In this document: in pieces, positions 1-7,896 of the stretch
Numbering within the stretch: the stretch's first letter is position 1
Layout of the letters: the number at the start of each line of letters is the position of its first letter
Notes under the pieces: generated by a model
What the model saw: the letters and a program-made list of their open reading frames with translations, nothing else
What the model was told of the DNA's origin: nothing
Databases searched by the model: none
Origin: JBPCPM01 sp050999155
GTDB taxonomy: Bacteria; Actinomycetota; Thermoleophilia; Solirubrobacterales; 70-9
NCBI GenBank assembly: GCA_050999155.1
Contig: JBPCPM010000130.1
Coordinates: 1-22,286 of the forward strand
DNA: 22,286 nucleotides
Direction of reading: 5' to 3'
Translations under genes and position numbers: made by a program

Positions 1-116
1 TCGCCCGTCTCCGGCGGTGGCCCGGGCGGCCGAGGCCGCCCGGCCGGCGTGTCCCGTTAGAGCGAGCCGCCGTCGCCTCGGGGGCGCCGCGCGCTGGTTG
101 GGGCGGCTGACGCGCG
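1..116. other. Left-edge non-coding stretch with GC-rich palindrome
   Basis: No convincing gene is visible here. A perfect inverted repeat with 10-base arms and a 2-base centre lies at 22-43 (arms CCGGGCGGCC and GGCCGCCCGG). Frame 1 on the plus strand is open from the window edge to a stop at 58-60, so the tail of an upstream plus-strand gene could end here, but the 19 Gly/Arg/Pro-rich residues cannot be assigned. The longer overlapping plus-strand frame is Arg/Pro-rich and looks like a GC artefact. Confidence 0.4.
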
Positions 117-125
117 TCAGCCGCC
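102..125. terminator. Perfect palindrome over the stop codon of the PPOX gene
   Basis: A 24-base perfect palindrome (10-bp stem GGCGGCTGAC, loop GCGC) contains the stop codon of the minus-strand gene at 117-119. There is no T tract on either side. It may act as a bidirectional transcription stop between this gene and whatever arrives from the left; that role is inferred from position and symmetry only. Confidence 0.5.
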
Positions 126-518
126 GCCGTGGAACACGCTGTCGGCCTCGATGCGCACGATCACGCGAACCTCGCCCTCCTGGCGGAAGGGGTAGGCCTC
201 CTCCCCGAGGTACTGCTGGGCCATCGCGTCGATGTGCTCGTCGGCGCCCTCCTCGGTGAGCTCGACAGCCTGCCCCTGGACGGAGACCGACTCGTAGGGG
301 TTCTCCTGGTCGTGGATCGAGATCCCGACCCGCGGGTCGCGCTGGAGGTTCTTGTCCTTCTCGCGCCCCCGGGCCGTGTTGAAGATCACCGTGTCGCCGT
401 CGATGTCGATCCACACGGGCGTCACCTGGGGCGTCCCGTCCGGCGACAGCGTCGCCACGTGGGCAAAGTTCGGCTTCTCGAACAGGTGACGCGCAGCGTC
501 AGGAATGGACTCGGCCAT
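117..518 (-). CDS. PPOX-class F420/FMN-dependent oxidoreductase
   Basis: A 133-residue single-domain split-barrel protein of the pyridoxamine 5'-phosphate oxidase-like superfamily. The N-terminal block ARHLFEKPNFAHVATLSPDG followed by TPQVTPVWIDIDGDTVIFNT is typical of the PPOX-class F420-dependent group found widely in actinobacteria, and GREKDKNLQRDPRVGISI is the usual cofactor-phosphate-contact strand region. Members bind F420 or FMN and reduce small substrates in the cytoplasm; the substrate here is unknown. The ATG at 516-518 is chosen because AAAGGAT lies just upstream; an in-frame ATG further upstream would add Pro/Arg-rich residues not seen in the family. It is transcribed away from ahcY, with a hairpin between the two genes, and is probably its own unit. 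Confidence 0.88.
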   Translation of the reverse strand: MAESIPDAARHLFEKPNFAHVATLSPDGTPQVTPVWIDIDGDTVIFNTARGREKDKNLQRDPRVGISIHDQENPYESVSVQGQAVELTEEGADEHIDAMAQQYLGEEAYPFRQEGEVRVIVRIEADSVFHGGG

Positions 519-575
519 GGGGATCCTTTCGGTCGGCGGTAGCGGCCCTCCCAACCGCATACCCGCCGCCACCGA

Positions 576-625
576 GCCGAACCCAACGAACCACCCCCTA
601 TGACGAGGTGTTCGTCGGGTTCGGC
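576..625. repeat. Inverted repeat downstream of ahcY (dispersed hairpin family)
   Basis: Arms 576-591 (GCCGAACCCAACGAAC) and 610-625 (GTTCGTCGGGTTCGGC) pair at 15 of 16 positions around an 18-base loop. It lies immediately 3' of ahcY and could terminate it. The left arm is the exact reverse complement of 9726-9741, so this is a dispersed element rather than a unique terminator. Confidence 0.7.
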
Positions 626-632
626 CCGCATC

Positions 633-2080
<1,448 letters not shown>

Positions 2081-2084
<4 letters not shown>

Positions 2085-2473
2085 CGTGTCTCCTGTGGGG
2101 TTGTTTCAGGTTCGGCCAGCCGGCGGGGCCAGCGGGAGGTGTGGCGGTCGCGCTCCCAGGCCAGCCATTCCGGCGGCTCGATGTGCGCGGGACGGGTCGG
2201 GCGGGATTCGAACCACCGCTCGACTGCGCTCTGGAGCCTCGGCTCTGCCCGTATCCGACCGGCAAAGGCCAGGTCGGACAGCGAGCAGGAAAACCCGTCG
2301 AGCAGCTCGCGCAGGGTACGCAGCCGCTGCAGCTCCTGGGCGCGGAAGAGGCGGTAGCCGCCGGCGGAACGGGGCGGCTCGACCAAGCCTTGCTGGTCGA
2401 TGTAGCGCAGCATCCGCGGGGACCATCCGGTCACCTCGGATGCTTCGTTGATCGTGAGAGTCGCCTCCGTCAC
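2081..2473 (-). CDS. MerR-family transcriptional regulator coupled to ahcY
   Basis: A 130-residue protein from a GTG at 2471-2473. Residues 5-50 form the MerR winged helix: TINEASEVTGWSPRMLRYID then QQGLVEPPRSAGGYRLF. This is followed by a short helix (ELQRLRTLRELLDGFSCSLSDL) and an Arg/Trp/Pro-rich tail without a recognisable effector domain or metal-binding cysteine cluster. It lies directly upstream of ahcY with a 4-base overlap, so it may sense a methyl-cycle metabolite or autoregulate the unit; that is inference. The GTG start is preferred because homology begins there, it lies after the acyltransferase stop, and TAACGT sits 8 bases before it. A longer frame from an ATG at 2569 would overlap the upstream gene and adds basic, non-homologous residues. 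Confidence 0.85.
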
Positions 2474-2487
2474 CGAGGACAACGTTA
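2474..2487 (-). promoter_or_regulatory. Putative leaderless promoter of merR-ahcY
   Basis: The minus strand reads TAACGT (2487 to 2482) followed by 8 bases and the GTG start. No ribosome binding site is visible. The hexamer lies in the 20-base gap after the acyltransferase stop, so the regulator-ahcY unit probably has its own promoter. The spacing is 8 rather than the 6 seen at other genes in the window. Confidence 0.45.
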
Positions 2488-2493
2488 GCGCAA

Positions 2494-3422
2494 CTATGTG
2501 AAGGTTGGCGAGCCGCCGTGCTCGTCGCTTGTTGCGACCATGCGCTTCAGGAACTGGGTCGGCCGGCATTCGGCCGGCCGTTCGAACATCTTGTCGCCCA
2601 CCACCTCGGCCAAGCGGCGCATCAGCGACTCGAGCTCGCCGAAATCGTCCGGTTCCAACGGCTCCTCGTAGCGCACGTACAGCTGACGACCCTTCCGGCC
2701 CATGAAGGCAGGGACGATGGGGGCACCTGTCTCCAGTGCAAGCCGAGCAGCACCGGTTCGCACCCCCACTGGCCTTCCGGCGAACTCAAGCTTGTATTTC
2801 CCGACGACGTCGAAGCTCAGTGCGCAGACCTCACCGCGCTCCAGGGACCTGCGGCAAGCCGAATACGCCTCCCCGACCGGCAGCAGGTCACCACCGCGGA
2901 ATTCGACGCGCTGCCGGGTGACAAGGGCGCGCCGGCCCCGGTAACCCCTGTAGCGCCTACTGACCACGCGGGGGTTGGCGGCGACCAAACGGCGTAGCCG
3001 CGACCCAGCAGGGGAGCAATGCTGTGCAGAGACATGTGAGCTGAGACGATGATCGCCCCACTGCCGCCCTGGAGCGCGCGGTCGAGTCGATCGAGGTGGA
3101 TCTGCTGCGCAGCGTCCATCATCCACGGTCGCCAAAACATGATCTGTGAAATCGACAGTTCGATGAGATGATCCCGAGCGACGCTTTCGACCTCCTGGGG
3201 AGTGGCACCCGGCGGCATGAGCACCCTCATCAGCTCCGTCGCTGACCTGCGACGAGCGGGAGCGCGTAGCCACCACAGCCGCCCTCGGATCTTCCCGGCA
3301 GCAACGGCGACGCTGTCTGGCACCAATCGGTGGAGTCGGCGATCGGTGCTCAATGCGGTGACCGTAGAAATTTCTTCTGCGTGTAGACCGACTGACCCCA
3401 TTTCTGCTGTCACCACCCGCAA
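2494..3422 (-). pseudogene. LPLAT/LpxL-like acyltransferase, frameshifted
   Basis: Two reading frames together encode one ~310-residue protein of the lauroyl/lysophospholipid acyltransferase superfamily, which transfers acyl chains to glycolipids at the inner membrane face. The first half (to about 2972) contains GAIIVSAHMSLHSIAPLL, the position of the HX4D/E active site. The second half, in the other frame, contains the characteristic block FAGRPVGVRTGAARLA then GAPIVPAFMGRKGRQLYVRY, and ends at 2494. A single missing base in or near the five-G run at 2970-2974 would restore one frame. The acidic residue of HX4D/E is Ser here (H-M-S-L-H-S). The start is uncertain: GGAGGAG at 3432-3438 suits either the in-frame TTG at 3420-3422 or an out-of-frame ATG at 3424-3426. 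The region is visibly less GC-rich than its neighbours, hinting at transfer. It could be a true pseudogene or a sequencing error. Confidence 0.75.
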
Positions 3423-3447
3423 ACATATGGTCTCCTCCGGCGAAACG

Positions 3448-3459
3448 TAGACTCCAGCC
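3448..3459 (+). promoter_or_regulatory. Leaderless promoter of the SDR gene
   Basis: TAGACT at 3448-3453 is followed by exactly 6 bases and the ATG at 3460. A TACGTT on the opposite strand (3449 to 3444) could be the -10 of the divergent acyltransferase, so the two promoters would overlap. Confidence 0.6.
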
Positions 3460-4173
3460 ATGCCCGCCGCGCTGATCCTCGGAGCCGCCCATCTCGGCGG
3501 CGCCGTGGCCGAGCGTCTCGCCGGGCGGGGGTACGACGTCGCGACCCTCTCGCGCAGCGACGAGACAGCCGCACGCGTCACCGAACGGCTGCCCGCTGCC
3601 ATGGCCCTGACCGGTGACGCGACCGACCAGCACCGCCTGGAAGAGATCGTCGGTGCCGTCCGCGAGCGGTTCGGCTCCATCGACGTCGCCGTCAACGCGA
3701 TCAGCCCGCCCCGCGGCGGGCCCGCCGACGGCGGCGAGCTCACCGACAGCGATCCTGCATCGATGGACCGGTACACCACGGGATTGCTGCCGGCCGTCGT
3801 CGCCTTCCACTCGGCCTGCGGCTCGGCCATGCGCGAGCAGGGCTCGGGCACGATGGTGCAGGTCACCGGCGGGTCCGCGCTGCGCGCCCGGGCCGGGAGC
3901 GGCCAGTGGGCGGCGGCCGCCGCGGCCGTGCGCGCGCTCACGCACGCCTCGGCCCTGGAGCTCCGCGAGCACGGCGTCCATGTGGCGCTGCTGGTCGTCG
4001 ACGCGGTGATCGAGTCCGACAAGACCCGTGAGCACCTCGCCGGGCGTGAGCCCGACGAGTCGACGACGCACGCACACGTGGCCAACGCCGTGGAGTTCCT
4101 GGCCGACCAGGACGTTCGCGGCCTGACACACGAGCTGCAGATCACCCCCGCCGGCGACCGCTGGGTCCCCTGA
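3460..4173 (+). CDS. SDR-fold protein lacking the YxxxK active site
   Basis: A 237-residue short-chain dehydrogenase/reductase-like protein. The N-terminal nucleotide-binding strand and loop LILGAAHLGGAVAERLAGRG (5-24) replaces the usual TGxxxGIG, the D53 and N79 regions (LTGDAT, VAVNAIS) match classical SDR positions, and the Ser-containing strand MVQVTGGSA (132-140) is kept. However, where classical members have YxxxK the protein reads W150 followed by alanines, with A154 in the Lys position (QWAAAAAAVRALTHASALEL). Both the catalytic Tyr and Lys are therefore missing. It may bind NAD(P) or a partner without catalysing oxidoreduction, or use different chemistry. It is the first gene of a unit with the MDR gene 16 bases downstream. 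Confidence 0.82.
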   Translation: MPAALILGAAHLGGAVAERLAGRGYDVATLSRSDETAARVTERLPAAMALTGDATDQHRLEEIVGAVRERFGSIDVAVNAISPPRGGPADGGELTDSDPASMDRYTTGLLPAVVAFHSACGSAMREQGSGTMVQVTGGSALRARAGSGQWAAAAAAVRALTHASALELREHGVHVALLVVDAVIESDKTREHLAGREPDESTTHAHVANAVEFLADQDVRGLTHELQITPAGDRWVP

Positions 4174-4189
4174 CGAACAAAGGACGACG

Positions 4190-5182
4190 ATGAAGGCAGT
4201 GCAGATCACGGAGCTGACCGGTCCCGACTCGGCGCTGACGCTCGTCGATATCGACGAGCCGGAAGCCGACCACATGCTCACCCCCGGCTCCGGCGTGATC
4301 GTCGACGTCCACGCCGCCGGGGTGTCGTTCCCCGAGGTGCTGCAGACCCGCGGCGAGTACCAGCTCAAGCCCGACACCCCGTTCGTGCCGGGCAGCGAGG
4401 TCGCGGGCGTCGTGCGAAGCGCGCCCGACGACGCGCCCGTCTCCGAGGGCGACCGCGTCGCGGCCTTCTGCGCACTCGGCGGGTTCGCGGAGGTCGCCGT
4501 CGCCCCGGCGTTCATGTGCTTCGCCGTGCCCGAGAAGCTGAGCTTCGCCCAAGGGGCCGGCCTGATCCTCAACTACCACACGGCCTACTTCGCGCTGAAG
4601 ATGCGCGGGGGGCTGACCGAGGGCGAGACGGTCCTGGTCCACGGGGCGGCCGGCGGGATCGGCACGGCCACGCTCCAGGTCGCCCGCGGGCTGGGCGCGC
4701 GCTCGATCGCGGTCGTCTCGACCGACGAGAAGGAGCAGGTGGCCCGGGACGCCGGAGCCGACGAGGTCGTGCGGTCGGACGGCGACTGGCGCGACGAGGC
4801 CAAGGAGCTGTCCGGCGGCGGGGTCGACGTCGTCCTCGACCCGGTCGGGGGCGACCGGTTCACCGACAGCCTCCGTTCGCTGGCCGAGGGCGGGCGGGTC
4901 GTCGTGCTGGGATTCACGGGAGGCGACATCCCGACGGTGAAGGTCAACCGGCTCCTGCTCAACAACACCTCGGTCGTGGGCGCCGGGTGGGGCGGCTACG
5001 TGATGGGCAAGCCCAAGGTCAACCGCGAGATCGGCGAGGCGCTGGACGCGATGATCGACGACGGGACCATCGATCCGGTCGTCGGCTCGACCCACGCGCT
5101 CGAGGATGCCGCCGACGCCCTGAACGAGATCGACGACCGGCGAGCCACGGGCAAGGTCGTGCTCGAGGTCCGCACGGACTGA
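4190..5182 (+). CDS. Zinc-free MDR, NADPH:quinone oxidoreductase family
   Basis: A 330-residue medium-chain reductase. The GroES-like N-terminal domain contains PFVPGSEVAGVV (64-75), and the Rossmann domain starts at VLVHGAAGGIGTATLQVA (148-165), the quinone-reductase version of the nucleotide-binding loop. The C-terminal part has ALDAMIDDGTIDPVVGSTHALEDAADALNEI split over the usual lid and ends ATGKVVLEV. The structural-zinc cysteine cluster of alcohol dehydrogenases is absent, which fits QOR/acrylyl-CoA-type reductases. AAAGGACG precedes the ATG. It sits 16 bases after the SDR-like gene, so the two are probably co-transcribed. The natural substrate (quinone, enal or acyl-CoA) cannot be told from the sequence. 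Confidence 0.93.
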   Translation: MKAVQITELTGPDSALTLVDIDEPEADHMLTPGSGVIVDVHAAGVSFPEVLQTRGEYQLKPDTPFVPGSEVAGVVRSAPDDAPVSEGDRVAAFCALGGFAEVAVAPAFMCFAVPEKLSFAQGAGLILNYHTAYFALKMRGGLTEGETVLVHGAAGGIGTATLQVARGLGARSIAVVSTDEKEQVARDAGADEVVRSDGDWRDEAKELSGGGVDVVLDPVGGDRFTDSLRSLAEGGRVVVLGFTGGDIPTVKVNRLLLNNTSVVGAGWGGYVMGKPKVNREIGEALDAMIDDGTIDPVVGSTHALEDAADALNEIDDRRATGKVVLEVRTD

Positions 5183-5199
5183 CCGCTCGCGCGGCTGCT

Positions 5200-5871
5200 G
5201 TGAGACGGCCGCTCGTCCGCCTGCTTGCCCTGCCCGCCGTCCTCGGGTTGGCGTTCCTGATCACGGTGCTGATCCTGGGCCGCTCAGCCGAGGACCTGCG
5301 TGACGCCGTGGGGTCGATCGGCCCGCTCGGGTTCGTGGCGGTGCTCGCCGCGCTGACCGTGGTGCTGTTCCCCTATCCGGTCGGAGCGGGCGTCGCCGGC
5401 GTGCTCTTTGGCGCCGGCACGGGCACGGCGGTTGCCGTGGCGGGCGGGACGATCGGTGCGGTGCTCGCCTTCGGCATCGCCCGCGCCACCGGCCGCGCCC
5501 CGCTCGAGCTGATCGCCTCCGAGCGCCTGAAACACGCACTCGAGACGGTCGGGCGCCGGGGGTTCGGCGCGGTGCTGATCCTCCGGGCTGCTCCCGGCGT
5601 CCCGCGTGACGCGACCAACTACGCGCTGGGCCTCACTCCGGTCGGTCTGATCCCCTTCGGCGCCGCGACGCTGATCGGTATCGGTCCCCGCGCGTTCGCT
5701 TACGCGTCGCTCGGCGGGTCGCTCGGCAACCTGGGAAGCCCGGAGTCGCTGTTGGCCGTCGGCCTGCTGGTCGCCTTCGGCATCTTCGGCCTTGCGCTCG
5801 TGGCCCGCGATCCCGAGCTGCGCTCGTTGGTGCGCCGACCGGAGCGCAACGCTCGGCGACCGGACCGCTGA
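5200..5871 (+). CDS. VTT-domain (TVP38/TMEM64, DedA-like) membrane protein
   Basis: A 223-residue integral membrane protein with about five to six hydrophobic segments. After a short basic N-terminus (RRPLVRLL) comes a first helix LPAVLGLAFLITVLILG, then re-entrant-like segments around VVLFPYPVGAGVAGVLFGAG and AGGTIGAVLAFGIARATGR. The VTT hallmark is ILRAAPGVPRDATNYALGLT. Relatives are linked to lipid scrambling or flipping across the membrane. The GTG at 5200-5202 is chosen because it lies 17 bases after the MDR stop; no strong ribosome binding site is visible, so it may depend on coupling to the upstream gene. Its 3' end faces a second VTT-domain gene 14 bases away. Confidence 0.85.
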   Translation: MRRPLVRLLALPAVLGLAFLITVLILGRSAEDLRDAVGSIGPLGFVAVLAALTVVLFPYPVGAGVAGVLFGAGTGTAVAVAGGTIGAVLAFGIARATGRAPLELIASERLKHALETVGRRGFGAVLILRAAPGVPRDATNYALGLTPVGLIPFGAATLIGIGPRAFAYASLGGSLGNLGSPESLLAVGLLVAFGIFGLALVARDPELRSLVRRPERNARRPDR

Positions 5872-5885
5872 CCGCGGAGCGCTGT

Positions 5886-6647
5886 TCAGCGAGCGGTTGC
5901 GTCGGTTTCGGGTCCCACCCGGAGCCGCTTGATCAACGGGCGGCTGGCGACCACGAGCACGATCAGGCCGCCAAGCGTTCCCCACAGCAGCGGGTCGGTC
6001 AGGCTCGGCTCCTGCAGCCGCGCACCGAAGATCGTCGAGATCGTCATCAGCGGGATGATCCCGACGAAGGTCGTCCAGGCGAACCGCCACAGCGGAACGT
6101 GCACCGCGCCGCAGGCGAACGAGATCAGGGTGAAGGGGAAGAACGGTACGAGCCGCGCGACGATGAGCCCGGCGATCCCCGCACGCTCGACACGCACCTC
6201 GGCCCAGCGCAGGCGCTCGGCGCCGATGAAGCGCTCGATAACCGGCCGCCCGGCGACGATCGCCAGCACGTAGCCCAGCAGCGCCGAGGCGACCCAAGCG
6301 CCGAGCATCAGCGGCAGGCCCACCGTGACGCCGAACACGAAGCCGGCCACCGCCGTCGGCAGCTCGGCCGGGAACGGAACGATGGCGTGGACGAGCACCA
6401 GGCCGACGAGCACCACCGCCGCCATGGCGCCCATCGCGTCGGTCTCCCGGCGCAGCTCCCCGAGGTCGCCGCGGATCGCGTACCCGAGAGCCTCGCGCAC
6501 CGAAGGGAGGGCCAGCAGCGCGGCCAGGACCGCGATGCCCACCGCGAAGGCGACGAGGGCGTGGGCGCGGCGCATCGGCAGTTCGCTGATCGGCGTGTCA
6601 GCGGCGTCCGGGCTCGCGACGGCGTCGTCTTCGGCGGTCGAGGCCAC
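5886..6647 (-). CDS. Second VTT-domain (TVP38/TMEM64 family) membrane protein
   Basis: A 253-residue membrane protein with an acidic, low-complexity N-terminus (MASTAEDDAVASPDAADT), then a first helix in AHALVAFAVGIAVLAALLAL and a VTT core. The core contains VPFPAELPTAVAGFVFGVTVG and the conserved stretch IVARLVPFFPFTLISFACGA followed by HVPLWRFAWTTFVGIIP. Relatives act in phospholipid scrambling. It is divergent in sequence from the neighbouring VTT protein at 5200-5871 and converges with it tail to tail, so the two are paralogues with separate promoters. The GTG start at 6645-6647 has TAGCCT exactly 6 bases upstream and no ribosome binding site, fitting a leaderless message. Confidence 0.9.
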   Translation of the reverse strand: MASTAEDDAVASPDAADTPISELPMRRAHALVAFAVGIAVLAALLALPSVREALGYAIRGDLGELRRETDAMGAMAAVVLVGLVLVHAIVPFPAELPTAVAGFVFGVTVGLPLMLGAWVASALLGYVLAIVAGRPVIERFIGAERLRWAEVRVERAGIAGLIVARLVPFFPFTLISFACGAVHVPLWRFAWTTFVGIIPLMTISTIFGARLQEPSLTDPLLWGTLGGLIVLVVASRPLIKRLRVGPETDATAR

Positions 6648-6659
6648 CGGTACAGGCTA
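6648..6659 (-). promoter_or_regulatory. Leaderless promoter of the second VTT gene
   Basis: On the minus strand TAGCCT (6659 to 6654) is followed by 6 bases (GTACCG) and the GTG start. Confidence 0.6.
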
Positions 6660-6726
6660 GAAGGGTCACGAAGCCGGCCTCGGATGCGCGGCGCGAACGG
6701 CGGCGCCGCCGGGACGCGCCCTCCGC

Positions 6727-6738
6727 GACAATGACTCG
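6727..6738 (+). promoter_or_regulatory. Probable leaderless promoter of the acyl-CoA dehydrogenase
   Basis: GACAAT at 6727-6732, then 6 bases (GACTCG) and the GTG at 6739. It departs from TANNNT at the first base but keeps the same spacing, and no ribosome binding site is present. Confidence 0.45.
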
Positions 6739-7896
6739 GTGATCGACTTCTCCCTCACCGACGAGCAGCAGCTCATCCGCGACACTGCGCGCGAGTTCAC
6801 CGATAACGAGATCGTGCCCCGCGCCCGGGACATGGACCGGGCCGAGCAGCTGGACCCCGAGCTGATCCGCGCCGTGGCCGGCATGGGGTACCTCGGGGCG
6901 ATCGTCGACGAGCGCCACGGCGGGCGAGGGCTCGATTACCGCTCCTACGCGCTGATCGTCGAGGAGATCGGGCGGGGCTGTTCCTCGGTGCGCACCGTCG
7001 TCTCGGTCCAGACGTCGCTGGTCTGCTCGACGATCGACCGCTGGGGCACCGACGAGCAGAAACAGCGGTGGCTGCCGGGGCTGTGCTCCGGGGAGCTGCT
7101 CGGCTGCTTCGGGCTCACCGAACCCGACACCGGCTCGGACGCGGCCAACCTCAAGACCCGGGCAGAGCGAACCGGCGACGGGTGGCGGATCACCGGCGGC
7201 AAGCAGTGGATCTCGCTGGGCACCGTGGCCGACGTGGCGCTCGTGTTCGCCCAGACCGACCCCGAGCAGGGCCACCGCGGACTCGCCGCCTTCCTCGTGC
7301 CGACCGCGACCGACGGCTTCTCCTCCCGGGCGGTGCACGGCAAGCTCGGCCTCAAGGCGGCCGACACCGCGGAGCTGTCGCTCGACGGGGTCGAGGTCGA
7401 GGCCGCCGCGCTGCTCGGCGAGGTGGGCGAGGGCTTCAAGGTGGCGATGTCCGCGCTGGACTCGGGGCGCTACTCGGTCGCCGCGGGGTGCGTGGGCATC
7501 TGCCAGGGATCGGTCGACGCCTCGGTGGCCTACGCGAACGAGCGCGAGCAGTTCGGCCGGCCGATCGCGACCTTCCAGCTGGTCCAGGAGATGATCGCCG
7601 ACATGGTCGTCGACACCGAAGCGTCCCGGGCGCTGGTGTGGCGCGCCGGCGCGGCCAAGGACGCCGGGGGCCCATCGACGACCGAGACGTCGGTGGCCAA
7701 GCTGTACGCGACCGAGGCCGCGGTGCGATCGGCCAACACGGCCATCCAGGTCCACGGCGGCTCGGGGTACGTCGACGACTACCCGGTCGAGCGCTACCTC
7801 CGCGACGCCCGCGTGACCACGCTGTACGAGGGCACCTCGCAGATCCAGAAGCTGATCATCGGCCGCGCGGCCACCGGCCACAACGCCATGACTTGA
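6739..7896 (+). CDS. Acyl-CoA dehydrogenase
   Basis: A 385-residue FAD flavoenzyme that introduces the alpha-beta double bond in acyl-CoA during beta-oxidation or amino-acid breakdown. The full three-domain layout is visible: N-terminal helices beginning FSLTDEQQLIRDTAREFT, the middle beta-domain with CFGLTEPDTGSDAANLKT and the FAD-contact strand GGKQWISLG, and the C-terminal helical domain with REQFGRPIATFQLVQ and VHGGSGYVDDYPVERYLRD. The catalytic base is probably E364 in LYEGTSQIQ, the position used by short-/medium-chain enzymes. The length matches the family. It shares its stop with the start of the downstream MFS gene, suggesting a two-gene unit. Confidence 0.96.
   Translation: MIDFSLTDEQQLIRDTAREFTDNEIVPRARDMDRAEQLDPELIRAVAGMGYLGAIVDERHGGRGLDYRSYALIVEEIGRGCSSVRTVVSVQTSLVCSTIDRWGTDEQKQRWLPGLCSGELLGCFGLTEPDTGSDAANLKTRAERTGDGWRITGGKQWISLGTVADVALVFAQTDPEQGHRGLAAFLVPTATDGFSSRAVHGKLGLKAADTAELSLDGVEVEAAALLGEVGEGFKVAMSALDSGRYSVAAGCVGICQGSVDASVAYANEREQFGRPIATFQLVQEMIADMVVDTEASRALVWRAGAAKDAGGPSTTETSVAKLYATEAAVRSANTAIQVHGGSGYVDDYPVERYLRDARVTTLYEGTSQIQKLIIGRAATGHNAMT

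Noticed and set aside
17..259. Small plus-strand protein at the left edge
   Set aside because: Arg/Pro-rich composition, no homology features, and overlap on the opposite strand with the PPOX gene.
2204..2214. tRNA T-loop-like GGTTCGAATCC on the minus strand
   Set aside because: The flanking bases do not form a T stem, there is no acceptor stem or CCA, and the bases are coding inside the MerR gene.
2085..2480. SAH or SAM riboswitch upstream of ahcY
   Set aside because: The ahcY start overlaps the merR stop and there is no untranslated leader. The DNA upstream is coding.
2494..4572. A 692-codon open frame on the minus strand
   Set aside because: Only its last part (below about 2972) is real, as the second half of the acyltransferase. 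The rest is antisense to the SDR-like and MDR genes.
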